Below, in pieces: positions 1 through 11,565 of a stretch of DNA of 64,000 nucleotides. The notes under the pieces are model-generated. The model was given only the letters and a program-made list of their open reading frames with translations, searched no databases and had not been told where the DNA came from. How positions within the stretch are numbered: position 1 is the stretch's first letter; every line of letters starts with the position of its first letter. A program made the translations under genes and the position numbers. The stretch comes from Isoetes taiwanensis (taxonomy: Eukaryota > Streptophyta > Lycopodiopsida > Isoetales > Isoetaceae): contig JAJEKV010000035.1 of the NCBI GenBank assembly GCA_021234155.1, forward strand, positions 868,001 through 932,000, given 5' to 3'.

Positions 1-1668
1 TCAGGCATTTTTGTTGGGTGGCTAAAGTGCTCTGCTTTATGGACCTTGGATGTGGATGTTCCTCCCTGTGTTTATGAGTATCCGTGGAAAGTGCTTCCTC
101 AAGGGAAGGCCACTAAACTCTTGAGAATTCTTGTCGGTATACATATCTCTACGCCGGATGCATGGGATGTTATAAGGCTGCATGGCGTCTTTTGGTAGAA
201 TCTGACTAAGCTTTCTCGGCAAGGAGGATAGTAGTCGCTAAGAAGTTCTCGGCCAATACTCATGTGTATATGGCATCTCTTTGTGCTTGCCTCACAAGCG
301 AAGTTTCAAGAGGTTATGCATAATTGTTAAGTAACTTCATTTGGCAGTCTTTGAGACAAGTGTAGTTGTGAAGGTTGCTTGGTCCACATGTATCAAACTA
401 AGATTATTTGGATGTCTTGGTATGATTGACTTTCATTCTGAGTAAAATTATGATATCTAAGTTCATTTGTAGCTACTTGGCCGGGCATGGTACATTCACG
501 GAATGAGATTGGTTCATAAGCACTTAGGCGATGTATTCGTTTTGGGGAAGCTGGCACTTAAGGGCGATTCTTCCTTGGTGTCTCTTTTATCAGCTTCATC
601 CATATCCGAAAGCTTCCCCCTTCTTGAAGGGACTGCTTGATTCTTGGGAGACAGTTCGTGTGCTATTTAAGATTAATCCAGGTGTGTGTCCACAAGTAGG
701 TTCTCTGTGTTGGTGGATTCCTCTGGATAATCACATGCCTTTGTGTGCTACTGTACATCCATTTACTCAGTGGCGTTGGAGGCTTGCTGGTATTCTCACA
801 GTTGGTGCTTGGCATGAGGCTGGACACTTGTTGACTTGGGATGCTTTTTAGACTAAGTTTATGCTATCTCGATGGGACAGAGCTCTGTGGCAAAAGTTGG
901 CTGACTTTTTGCCAGACGCTCCTTCACAATCAGTTGATGTGCCTTTTTGGACTGGTCCCCAAATTGTTAATGCACACCGTCTTGTGCATTTGTTATATCA
1001 AAAGCTGGTTGATGTTGACATTGTTCCCCCTCGGGCTGGTTGGCAGCTCCGCATTCCCCCTCCTTAGTGGAAGCGTATGTGGTCCTGGGTCTGGAATAAA
1101 TTGCTTTATCCCAAAGTTTCTACCTTATGGTGACAACTCCTTCACAGATGTCTGCGGGTTAATGTGCTGGTTCATAAGTTTTATCCCCGCATTTCAGAAC
1201 TCTACCCACTGTGTAAGCGACAAGTTGAGAGTCTCGAGCACTGCTTCTTTCTATGTGACCAAGTTCAACTAGTTTGGTCATGGTTACTATCTCTCTTTCA
1301 TGTGGCCTTGACTAGCCAGCAGGTGCTTCTCGCCATTTATCCTTCCACTTGTAACAGCTTGCAGCAACAGGCTTTCCACTTAGCTTCAGGCTAGTTGTTG
1401 TGGTCTGTTTGGAAAAGAAGGTGGTTGACATGTGTATCTTCAAAGGCTTATCAATTAGTGTCGACCTTCTTCGCGAGGCGCAAGACAGATTGGCGAAGGC
1501 ATACCTATGTTCTCAGCTTGCTCCTGAGAAAAAACGTTTGATTTTTGAGGAATATCTGGGTATCTTATCTTATGCATAGACAGGTGGCTGCACTCAGTGG
1601 ATTATCTTTGTCTGGTGAGATTTTATCCTTGTCTCTTCATGTATGTGTGTACTTCTTCTGGAATATTG
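1..1668 (+). pseudogene. LINE ORF2 3' fragment (end of reverse transcriptase and zf-RVT)
   Basis: This is the downstream part of a plant non-LTR retrotransposon ORF2; its 5' part lies outside the window. The reading moves between frames and meets several stops. Around 1-220 the + strand has a segment resembling the region after the RT domain (TPDAWDVI). Near 1160-1300 there is a zf-RVT-type zinc-binding segment (PLCKRQVESLEHCFFLC), followed by the aromatic stretch LVWSWLLSLF that is usual in plant LINEs. The first expected Cys of the zinc motif (CPLC) is Tyr here. The segment runs open to about 1393 and continues in another frame to a Trp/Arg-rich tail ending near 1668. I see no poly(A) or target duplication, so the 3' limit is approximate. 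Decayed and not functional. Confidence 0.6.
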
Positions 1669-2844
1669 AATAAGAGTTTGTCTATTAGTGGGGTGGCAAC
1701 ATTGTTGATAAATAGCATTATTAGAAAGTTCGTAAGTGCATGCTTGCAACTATGTCTAAGTCAATAACAATAGTCCTTAGAAGTTTGGACCTTCTTAAAT
1801 AGCTAATTAATGTTGCAAATATTTGGTCTTAGACACCATTATTCAACTCAAAGCATTTGCTAACGTAGATTAGCAAACACACAAATTTAGCTTGATTCTT
1901 TCTAAAAATCCTCTCTTTAAGCTTTTTGACTACACTAAGACAATCATCCCGGCCAATGGTGTTATATGTGAAGGATGGCACACATAGCATCAAGATTACT
2001 CTATGAGCCCACACCGTACTAATTTATTCTTAACATGTTTTACCCAACATTGGCATCAAAATATATGTAACCCCATCACATCCCTTTTAGGCTATAAATA
2101 TGTACGTAACAGATCCCTTCATTGAAAACATCACGTATTTAAAGCATTTGGGTATTTTGTTATGTCAAATTCCCTTACCTATGTTCTGCTTTCGATGGGG
2201 TTCACAAAGAGAGCGAGTCATGTCCTTGACCCTCCATCAACTCTTTCTAGATAGAACCAATGGCACCAACCATTTACGTTTCTTAGAATATTACTCATAA
2301 ACCTCCCCCGTCATGCGCCTTATGTTTAAACTTGGACCAAGTAGTCCACCTATCATCATCCTATAAATGATGATTGAGCCTCAAGAACAATAACACACTC
2401 GCAAGAGTTTGTGACATAAAAATAATACAAATTTATTCTTGCTTTCTAATTTCCATCACCTTCCAACTTATCCTCCTGCCACTACCCTCCTCTTTCAACA
2501 TGACTTTTGCACTAAGATCAGAGTGTTAAGATCTTTGAGAATAGCTTTTGCTATCTTTATGAGAATGTTGAATATAATTTCATGCTTTCAGCATCATTGT
2601 TATGATCCAGAAATGTATCTCCTACAATAAATAAGAAATTGGGATTGGCTAGGTCTCTCAATATAAGATGAGATTTCACAAGATAGAATCCGTGAGTTAG
2701 ACTTCGGTGTAAATTGTCTATGACAACTAATAGTTGTCTAATTAGAGAAATAAAACCATGGTTCTCAGAATACTGTTATACTCTCAATATTCTGAAAACT
2801 GCTTCTTGACATAGACTTAATTTAAATGATAAACTACAGACTTT
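1669..2844. other. Intergenic, no gene recognised
   Basis: AT-rich sequence with only short open frames that have no recognisable motif. No repeat structure stands out. Confidence 0.5.
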
Positions 2845-3292
2845 TTACTCATCAACAAGGGCAAATTCAAGTGCATAATCATCTCCTTCTATGGGGCCTC
2901 TAGCAAAGTATCTACCAAATTTAACCAATAAACCTCATCTTCATCTTGAGTTTCAATTTCAAGATCAGATAGTGGATAGCCAATACAAAGAAGTCCATAA
3001 CCTCGGGATGATATACCAAGTTCTTCTGGCTTATAAATCTTTCTATATTTTACTCTTATGGCACAGGCTGTGCAACAGCCATGTCTGCAAGTGAAGGGTA
3101 ACTGCACATCATGATCTTACCACATTGACGAATATATTGATCCTTAGGAACATGAAATGTGTGGACAACACTATGTTTCTATCATGAACTGTGACTGAAT
3201 GGACTGGTTTTTTAATATTCCTCAATCGTAATAATTTCAGCATTAGTTGTGGCTCTCTATAGAAAAGAATAATTGCAATACTGCTTTTCTCC
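2845..3292 (-). pseudogene. FdC2: Ferredoxin C2-like (FdC2) last exon, frameshifted
   Basis: Plant-type [2Fe-2S] ferredoxin of the chloroplast FdC2 class, which has an extended C-terminus. Read on the minus strand, the exon opens after an acceptor (TATGCAG) at about 3293. It gives VTVHDR, then VVHTFHVPKDQYIRQCG, then the cluster-binding core LPFTCRHGCCTACAIRVK (three of the four Cys), then GLLCIGYP with the fourth Cys, then LEIETQDEDEVYWL. After one more frameshift it gives FGRYFARGPIEGDDYALEF and a TAA at 2845-2847. The order and the C-terminal tail are characteristic of FdC2 rather than photosynthetic ferredoxin. At least three one-base frame changes are needed, around the VVHTF block, before LPFTC and after YWL. 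All cluster ligands survive. It is therefore either a young pseudogene or a gene with consensus errors. Upstream exons (at higher coordinates) were not found. Confidence 0.8.
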
Positions 3293-3300
3293 CTGCATAT

Positions 3301-4300
3301 GGCACAAACAGGAATTTAAGGTACGGACAAATATGCCACTGACAATCATGATCCTCGAAGCGGACCCGAAACCAATGGAGGTGAGAGCATGGGGAAGGAC
3401 CATAAGGTACTTAATTAAGGACAATCTGGGGAGACCTTGAGGGGGAAGTTGTCTAGTATTGCAATCATTGAGTCAGCAAAGTCACACATTCTCATAGGCA
3501 GTGGATGGTTTAAGGATGTGGCAAAATGGACCAGAGAGATGGGATTAAATCTAAGTGACCCAGTAAACGAAGGGCAGTGGAATGAGGAGTGGGCAGAAAG
3601 AGCTACAAGAGCATGGCTACAAAAACACACAGGACCCAAGACAAATCGGCTCATGGCGGTTTCAACCGAGCGATGGGTGGGACACGGATGTAGAGATAAC
3701 ATATTGGGAAAAGCTAGAAGAGACATCACGGCTAGATTCGGGATGGGGAGCCATGATACGAGAATCGAAAAGGGCGGTGGAGGAATAGACAAGGAGGACC
3801 GAATATCACGAGAATCTGCGACCTTTGGGAGTGTAGAGGATGAGAACCACATGATTAACGATTGCCCGATATCACGGGGACATGAGACATGTCTGAAATA
3901 TAAGATGGGGCAACGGTACATATTTTGATGACAATAGCAGAATCATTGAGAGATTTGGCGACCAGCGATCCGAGGGAATGGCGTGATCGGACCACGGAGA
4001 AGTATTACGAGGGAAAGGGTTTGTAATATGAACCGCACTGAGGCGGCTCATAAACCCCACAAATTACTTTCGGTTAAAGGCGATTGATAACGGCGCATCA
4101 CTTGCTTGCGGCCCGCGAAGCTGATGTAAAGCGGGATGCTGGTAGTAATAGAGAAAAGTCAGCCTTCAGAAAAGGCTACATCATAACAGCGTGATGTGCT
4201 AGTAGCGTCCTTTCAGGGAGCTCGCCCATGCTACACAAGTCCAGGGGCCTGAGGGCACAAGGGGCGTTAATTTCTATTCTATTCTATTCTATTCTATTTT
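3301..4300 (+). mobile_element. 5'-truncated LINE insertion ending in a (TTCTA)n tail
   Basis: A + strand non-LTR retrotransposon fragment sits inside the intron upstream of the FdC2-like exon. An open stretch at 3437-3928 ends with SVEDENHMINDCPIS, like the His/Cys zinc-binding end of LINE ORF2 proteins. It is followed by an untranslated 3' region and a TTCTA microsatellite tail at 4271-4300. The junctions can be inferred from the neighbouring FdC2 copy at 4368-4608. There, the sequence next to the exon (CTCC-TATAT-TTTGACTTAAACATGC) is continuous, whereas here it is split by this insertion. Confidence 0.65.
4271..4300. repeat. (TTCTA)n microsatellite, LINE tail
   Basis: Five to six tandem TTCTA units lie at the 3' junction of the LINE fragment. 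The same pentamer, in the other orientation, closes or lies near the end of the minus-strand LINEs at 11153-11174 and 20955-20981. Confidence 0.8.
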
Positions 4301-4367
4301 GATTTAAACATGCAGTGAAAACAACTCAGAATCATATATAAGAATTATAATCACCACTCATCCCCTC

Positions 4368-4608
4368 AGGCTGTGCAACAACCATGTCTGCAAGCGAAGA
4401 GCATCTACGCATCTTGACCTTCACCACATTGAAGAATATATTGATCCTCTGGAACATAAAATGTGTGGACAACATGACGTTGTCTATCATGAACTGTAAC
4501 TTAATGAACTGGTTTTTTTAGTATCTTGACAAGCTTCCCCATTCCTAATTATTTCATCATTATTTGTGGCCCTTCATAGAAAAGAATGATGGCAATATCA
4601 CTTTTCTC
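4368..4608 (-). pseudogene. FdC2: Second, partial copy of the ferredoxin C2-like exon
   Basis: Paralogous copy of the exon at 2845-3292, about 1.3 kb away and in the same orientation. It starts at an acceptor near 4609 and covers the VHDR and PxDQYI region up to the CRHGC cluster core, where similarity stops abruptly at about 4368. The Cys-rich core is present but the GLLCIGYP half and the C-terminus are missing. The flanking intron is duplicated too: the motif ACTTAAACATGCAGTGAAAA occurs at 4301-4321 and 4620-4640. An AACAACTCAGAATCA block recurs about 400 bp downstream. This shows a local tandem duplication with internal deletions. No coding role is likely. Confidence 0.75.
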
Positions 4609-4640
4609 CTATATATTTTGACTTAAACATGCAGTGAAAA

Positions 4641-7610
4641 ACTAGCATTAACAGTTTTATAATTTATGTATCCCTAAATATGATGGCGAACTTGTGTTTA
4701 AACCTGCAACAATTTAACATGGCATTTGATCAAACAACTCAGAATCAATTATAAGAATTACAATCAAGACTCATCCCCTTACAAAGGGCATCATATAAAA
4801 TAACAGGCTTTACACTACATATCAACTTAAGCTGATGTTAGCACTAATATATCTGTTGCAAGGCCCTCTTTTTGTATGCCATGTGGCTTCAATGGCACAC
4901 AATGAGTAATATCTGCTTTTAATGTTCACTATGCACTATTTCATATTGGTTTCATACAAAGCTAATAACCTTGCTGTCTACAGCTTTTGCCATGCGCATT
5001 GACTACAATTTTTATCTTCCACATGTTGTTGTTGTTATCATAATGCCATAGCTCTTAAGCTCTAATATTAGTTGTGCTATTTTGTGCATGCTTAACCATA
5101 AATAAGTTCACAACTTTGCAAATGCGAATATAATAGAACATGTGCCAAATTAGCCGCAATTTCTCAACTTGAGCTAGCATACATTCATAGACACTAGTCT
5201 CTCTCATATCTATAAGGGCGAATCAAAGTGCCTACTATTAGTGAACAACTTTAGTCTAGATAGGATGTTAACTTGAGCAAATCTCTAGACTAATAGAACT
5301 TGTTTCAAACACAATTAGTCATAAGATTTATGCAAAATACAATATAGTGTATTCAAGCCATGTAATGCTACAGTAATAACGAAACATTGTTCAAATGGGA
5401 TTGACCCATTTACTGTTCACAATATGACCAACGACCTTCGACAGCCCAAGCAATCTCGATTTGTTTATGAAGATCCTGATCCCATTAGTGAAGGAGGCCT
5501 TGAAGCCACAACCAAGCATGTCTGGCATGTTGACACAAGAAGAAGACGTTGAAGTATTGATCATGCATCATCATCGTACATCTGGAGGGCCCAGATCAAG
5601 AGTCACTAGCAGTTACAAATGCCTCTTGGGCTGGGTCGATCCACCTAGAGAGGGACATCCTTTTTATATATACATCTATATATTTATGCTACGGTTGGGT
5701 CTGTCAACCCAGTTTTTCCCTGCTTATCAATACATTTGATCATTATATTATATTTCTGTTTGTTCCTGTTTTCTAAGAGAAGCAATGCTCAATTGTCACG
5801 TCCCTCTTCGGACATAAGGGATAAATTGGAGATGTGAACAAAATCTGTGAACCACAAAATTAATGCGGCTATGCCGCAAACTATGGTGGATTTAGGGGAA
5901 GCCTAAATTACTCCCAGCTTTCAAAAAGCAGCTGCGTCTGCCCAATCTAAAAATGGATTGGACATGATTATACCAAAATTGGATAGTGGCATCAGAATTA
6001 AGCTAGCACATTGGTATCCAAATATCCAAATATTGACCATATTGGTATCCAAATATCCAGCATTGTTCATTGCCTTATATGCTTGTCCTGCTGTCAATCA
6101 AATCAAAATACATTTCATTTAAGATCTAGCGAAGAGCAGAGTTTAACCAAGAGCTTCAGAAATGCCATGGCCTGCTCCAAATGTATCGTACTAGCTTTCG
6201 CTTGTTTTTGTAAAAGCTTAGTTTGTCTTAAAGTGTGCAACTCTCAGCGCCTTTCTTGAGAATCGTAAGTATGGGGATAGGTCTGTAAACCAAATCTGGC
6301 TTGTCAAAATGACACGCGAAATTGACACGAAATCGTTAAAACATGGAGCTTCACAAATTTAGGATCTACTTAATTGAGCAGATTTGTTGAAAGTAATCTA
6401 CACCAAACTATATAAATTGTCAAGGTTTCAGGAAGAAAAAGACGCTGTAAATGAAGTACAATTGACTTAAATACACGAGCCAATCGCATGGCACAACTAC
6501 CTAACATGATCATATTCAGAAATCAAGCCCTTAGCTATTCTGTCATTGACTTAGCTATTCTCTTATTCAAGAAACTCCTCTGCAAATCAACGTATAACAT
6601 ACCAAATTCAATGTATAACATCTGCGCGGAAGTTGCTTCAGTTCCTGCAGTCGATGTATGACATACCAAATTCTTGCCCATCAGCCATCTGATGCAATGT
6701 GTAATGGAAAAAACTGCCCATCTGCTCTAAGCTGTAGCTCCAATGCTGGGCTTGAATTATTGATAAACAGGGAGGCGTTTAGATGGACTGAGTTGGAATG
6801 CATCTGGGCTTTTGTACCAAGCACCGTATTTATCGGACGCCGACATGTTATAGCCACAGGCATATCCGTGGTATATCCGTGTCTCTGACATGTTATAGCC
6901 ACGCCCAAAAAAAATTACACGGCGTTTTTGTGGACTTAAGTGGATTTTTTGCCATTTAAGGCTGGCTATAATATGCCCACGTCTGACATTTACCGCGATG
7001 GCTTTTGTACACAAGGATCCTTTTCTTATTATTCCATGGTACAATAGACGCGCATTTCTCATCATTGGTGTCGCTTTCAGATAAGGTGACACTCAAGGTT
7101 AGGCTGTTGCACTAGTAACTCATTATTGGGTTTTTCTAGTTCAATATTTTCCACAGTCACTAAGAAAACAATGGTACAAAGAAAACAAGTGTAATCCGAC
7201 AAAAATGAACCTTTGAAAATTTAGTTTATGGATGTTAGCCACCTTTATTACTGCGTTGTTGTAGCCGTAATCAAAGGCGTCAACCAACCTCTAGTCAAAT
7301 AAGTGCTTTCAAATCTAGCCATGTTATCTGGAGGTTAAGGCAGCTATTGCTATGATGAAAGAAAAACTATACAACTAGATCAATCAACATTTTACTATGT
7401 AGATACACGACTTATTTCCCACCTATGAGTCAAAAGATGTTCCTTATTCTATCCTTCTATTCTCATGGATTTTTCCAGCGAGCTTCTGAGGATAGTCATG
7501 ATATCACAATGGAACACAAATCAAGTTCGGATTTCAGGAACATGACCCCATCATATCGCCGAATGTGCTAAACGCGTATATGGATTCTCTACCATCTAAG
7601 AGTTCCATCC
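4641..7610. other. Intergenic, small repeats only
   Basis: No gene recognised. A short direct repeat of ATTGGTATCCAAATATCCA lies at about 6009-6060. The heptamer TTAGCTATTCT is repeated near 6530-6570. A block at 6840-6905 repeats GACATGTTATAGCCAC and contains the small palindromic pair CATATCCGTGG/TATATCCGTG. Open frames at 5461-5739 and 6011-6259 have no recognisable domain. Confidence 0.45.
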
Positions 7611-7616
7611 AGAGCA

Positions 7617-7624
7617 TATAAATA
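7617..7624 (+). promoter_or_regulatory. Candidate TATA box of the P450 gene
   Basis: TATAAATA lies 79 bp upstream of the P450 ATG at 7703. That is a normal spacing for a plant core promoter with a short 5' UTR. It is a sequence match only. Confidence 0.4.
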
Positions 7625-7702
7625 TGCTTGTTGATGCAATTGTATAGTCATAAAATACCTGTTGGGCACTTTTAAGCATAGACAGCTCTTCCTGTTAATA
7701 TC

Positions 7703-9292
7703 ATGGATTGGTATTATGGTTTCATCCTTACTTTCTTTGTTGTATGCATATATTTGTTTGATAAGAGAAGGCATCATTCAAAGATGCCTCCATCTCCAAA
7801 GGGGCTTCCAATTATAGGCCACCTTCATTTAGTTGGAGCTTTGCCTCATCAAGCCCTAGGACGCCTTGCCAAGCTGCATGGTCCGCTCATGTCTCTTAAG
7901 CTAGGGAATATAAATGCTATTGTGGTGTCTTCAAAAGAAATGGCCAGGGAAGTTTTGAAGACTCATGACTTTGCATTTGCTTGAGGCTAACCACGGCCAT
8001 TTTGCTTTCGAATCATGGCTCCTTTAACCATGGGCTTTGGGCATTATGGAAGCATTGGAGGGTGATAAAGCTTTGCACTCTCGAACTTTTCACCCAAAAG
8101 AGGCTACAAAGAAAGCCAAAAGAGCTCTGAAAGGAAGAAATTACTTGGGCTCTAAGTTCTATATTGGAAGAAAGCAAAAATTTGGAAGACCCGGTCAACC
8201 TAGAGGCAAGGCTATTTACATTATCGACCAATTTTATGACAAGATGGGCCTTTGGAAAGAGGTTTCTTGGAGAGGGATGTGATGCTGCTCGTGCCAAGAG
8301 CTTCCAGCACTTGATCCGTGAGGAGTTCTATTTATTTGGTGCCCAAAACTTGGGTGATTCTTTTCCTGCACTTGCTTGGCTAGATGTTCAAGGCTATGAA
8401 CGAAGAATGAAAGCTAGCAAGAAGAGCATGGACAATTTTTTGGAGGCGATAATTGATGAACATATTGCCAAAAGTCTCCTCAAAATTCTACAAAGCCTTT
8501 CAATCTTCTTGAGATTCTCTTGTAAAAAGGATCTGGAGTCTCAAGCTTATGTCAAGTCTATCATTACGGTAAGATCTTAATCCAAAACCTCTATATGTGT
8601 CATTGTTAATCATTATTATTATAGCACTAGCTTCTAGCGCTCTTTTTTTTTGTAGGATGTTTTAAGTGGGCGGCGACACAAGCTTTATCCATCGCGAGTG
8701 CAATGGGGCTTATCAGAGCTTATAAGGGCCCCTAGAATCATGAAAAAGTTGCAAGAAGAGATAGATAGGGTGGTTGGCAAAGAACCAGAGTTGTAGTTGA
8801 AAATGACATCCCAAACCTAGTCTACCTGGCGGTTGTTAAAGAAACATTTAGGTTGCATCCTCTGGACCATTATTGCTTCCTCATGAGTCTATGCAAGATT
8901 GCAAGGTGGCAGGATTTGAAATACCGAAAGGCACTCGCTTGATCGTGAATGCATATGCTATTGGAAGGGATCCTAACGTGTGGGGGAAAGATGCAACTGA
9001 ATTCAAGCCCGAACGTTTTATAAACGACCCTAGAGACGTCAAGGGTCGAGATTTTGAATTAATCCCATTTGGGTCTGGGAGGCGAATGTGCCCAGCTATG
9101 CCATTAGGGTTGGTAATGGTGCAGATTTTCCTTGCACGATTTGTTCAAAGCTTCGATTGGGCCCTGCCTAGTGGCCAGAAACCTGAGTCTTTGGATATGG
9201 ATGAAACTTTTGGGCTAAATGCATTTCGAGCGAGTCCATTAGTGGTTGTCCCTACTCCTTGTTTGTCTCCAGAATTGTTCAATTGCACGTGA
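7703..9292 (+). pseudogene. Cytochrome P450, clan A (CYP71-like), two exons, disrupted
   Basis: Heme-thiolate monooxygenase of the plant A-type group, normally ER-anchored and oxidising specialised metabolites. It starts MDWYYGFILTFFVVC (membrane anchor), then the proline hinge MPPSPKGLPIIGHL. Exon 1 (7703-8568) holds the W-helix HGLWALWKHWR and ends SIIT before a GTAAG donor. The intron is 8569-8655, at the usual A-type position just before the I-helix. Exon 2 holds the oxygen-binding VGGDTS (8666-8683), the K-helix ETFR of the ExxR motif (8841-8852), the PERF segment, and the heme loop FGSGRRMCPA with Cys at 9089-9091. Defects are a frameshift at about 7982, a TGA at 8128-8130, and frame changes near 8665, 8795 and 8862. 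The residue two after the Cys is Ala where Gly is usual. The substrate cannot be predicted. A recent pseudogene or an error-rich consensus are both possible. Confidence 0.85.
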
Positions 9293-11036
9293 TAGTTAGG
9301 AAGCTGAGATACAGAATATAAAGAATAGAGAGTCTATGGATCACTATTACTCTTGTTACAAGACAATTCCATATATATACTTATACAAGTTCCTTGTTAT
9401 AAGGACTATATAAGGCCAACCATTATCTGTTCAATGAGTGCAAAGCAGTTGTTGTCCAAATGCATCATATGCAGGATACTTAAGTGTAAAATCAATTCTA
9501 AAGAGTGAGAATCAACTTTGAAACGAGAACTAATCACAAAGCCAAAGTCATACGTAGTGACTATACGAAATCCAAAACACAATCAACTTTGAAAGAAGAA
9601 CTAATCACAAACTCAAAGTCATATGTAGCGACTATACGAAATTCAAAACACAATCAACAACCAAACCTCAAATACTATATAGGCCTACCTTACAAGCATC
9701 AAAGTCAATTCTGGTGTGAATCAAAATTAAATGTAAATTGGATATCATGCGGGGTCTGTCTAGATTTGGATGTATTTATTTTATGGGATGTATGTATAGG
9801 CCGATAGAAGTCAAACCACATAATCCGGTGGAAGATAATCAATGGGAGTCAACATATAACATCAAGGTTAACAAAAAAAGTTAAAGGCAAATTACATATG
9901 AACATTTTATCAACATTATTTTGTCCAGTTTCCTGTATACTCTTAAGATTCCTTGCATTTTTCTAGATGCACATATTCTCTTAAATCCTTTCTCTTTTCC
10001 CGCAATGCTTTTCAAGGATGTAGGAGTTCCATTAATACTTCTTGACATATCGATATTAGTATTCACCACATTCTCTTCAACTCCCCTCCTCAAGATTACC
10101 AAGACTTCGCTCGATCCCCTAGATTCAAGATTCCACCTGGCTTGCCTCAATATTCCCTTAGATTTTACCCCTTTTTTGGATGATTCTACTTAAATGCTCT
10201 TACGATTCTTAATGCTATCACGCAAATTTTCCAAAAATTCTTCAAGGTATTTTTAGGATTCTTGGAGAATCATAGATATTCCTGAGACACCCAAAGTCAG
10301 GGATTCCCCCATATTCTCTTCAATTTCCCCAAGTTGCCAAATATCCCTTCAAGATTCCCAAATTTTTTTTAAAAGATTCACTTACATTCCCATAGTTTCT
10401 TCTGCTTTTAAAGGTTGCTCCAAATTGTCTCAAGGTTGCTTGAAATTGTGGTTTGTTTTCTTATAGTTTTTATGCAGAGAGTGGATTTAATTGTTTTTAA
10501 TATGTTTTTTGTTGCTTGTGGATACGACCAATTGCTTTGTGTGGATTCGGCACCATTCTATATATGGTTGCAAAGGGCAACACAACTCGATAGCAAATTA
10601 AAATCTATATTATCGAGAGCTAGGACATGCTTAAATGGATGTTTTATGTAGTATTTTCCTTGGAATTGATGTTTCTAGGTAACAGTCATGATCTACGTTT
10701 ACAACATGTTTTAACATACTTAGATTCCTTCTCCAATAGTGTACCTCAAATACACGCAATGTAAGAATCAAGGTTAGCTAACAATGTTGGGTGATCAGAT
10801 GCTTGAACATAAAGAATTTTAATAATTATTGCATGGTAAACCACAAATACACCATTTATAACTTCATAGTCTAGCACTGCTTAAATGCATTATTTTCTTT
10901 ATGTTGGTCATTGAGAACATTTAGACCTCCGGATTGTGCATGATAATGCACTAAGTACAATTCATTTGTTTCTAGACCTCCCCTGTTATTAAAAGAGTAT
11001 TTTATTGATTGGAACTGGGATATCCAGCTTTAGCTT
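9293..11036. other. Intergenic with a 71-bp tandem duplication
   Basis: AT-rich sequence without a recognisable gene. Open frames at 9881-10193 on both strands show no motif. The only structure is the tandem repeat listed at 9511-9652. Confidence 0.45.
9511..9652. repeat. Two tandem copies of a ~71-bp unit
   Basis: ATCAACTTTGAAA...GAACTAATCACAAA...TAGTGACTATACGAAAT is repeated with a period of about 71 bp (starts at 9511 and 9582). It carries a few substitutions. Confidence 0.8.
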
Positions 11037-11051
11037 AAATGCCTAGATATT
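11037..11051. repeat. Target-site duplication of LINE (left copy)
   Basis: AAATGCCTAGATATT is repeated exactly at 15077-15091 on the other side of the minus-strand LINE. Confidence 0.9.
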
Positions 11052-11152
11052 TGTTTTTTTTTATTGAAGGCTATTTATATTTAAGTATATTTGTGTACAA
11101 AAAACTTTTTTCAAGGGAAGTTTAACCCTTATGAAAATGTGAGCTTATGCGA

Positions 11153-11174
11153 AATAGAATAGAATAGAATAGAA
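11153..11174. repeat. (TAGAA)n microsatellite inside the LINE 3' end
   Basis: Four TAGAA units (TTCTA on the element's sense strand) lie about 100 bp before the actual 3' end of the element. Confidence 0.8.
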
Positions 11175-11565
11175 ATTTAAAAGTAGCAATAGTAGCAATA
11201 GTATGAGGAAAGCGAGGAGGTCGGGATGCCTTAAAGCCACGAGCCTAATGAATCGATCGAGATTGATTTGTGCATTTTCTTGCTTTCCCTTTGAAGATGG
11301 TGGGAAAGACACAATAAACACACATCACGAGGAACACACTTGCCTTTGCCATGGTATATCTTCCTTTGGCATCCTTGGGCATGCGAGCGGCTCCCGCCGA
11401 TGTCTAAATGCAGTGTATAACAACGACCACGGTGCATATAGATTACTGCGTGCATCGATGTGTCCCTGACTCAGAAGAATTTGACCCACTCTGGTTGATG
11501 TCGGCCTTGTTTTCTTCCATTCAAGCCTCGATCATAATGAAAAAGTATTTGCGGCGACAACCATA

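Noticed and set aside
3415-3921. 168-codon minus-strand frame
   Set aside because: It is the shadow of the + strand LINE segment with the zinc-like end; its composition shows no domain.
4271-11174. CRISPR-like regular arrays
   Set aside because: The regular pentamers are LINE-associated microsatellites, there are no spacers, and the DNA is clearly from a plant nucleus.
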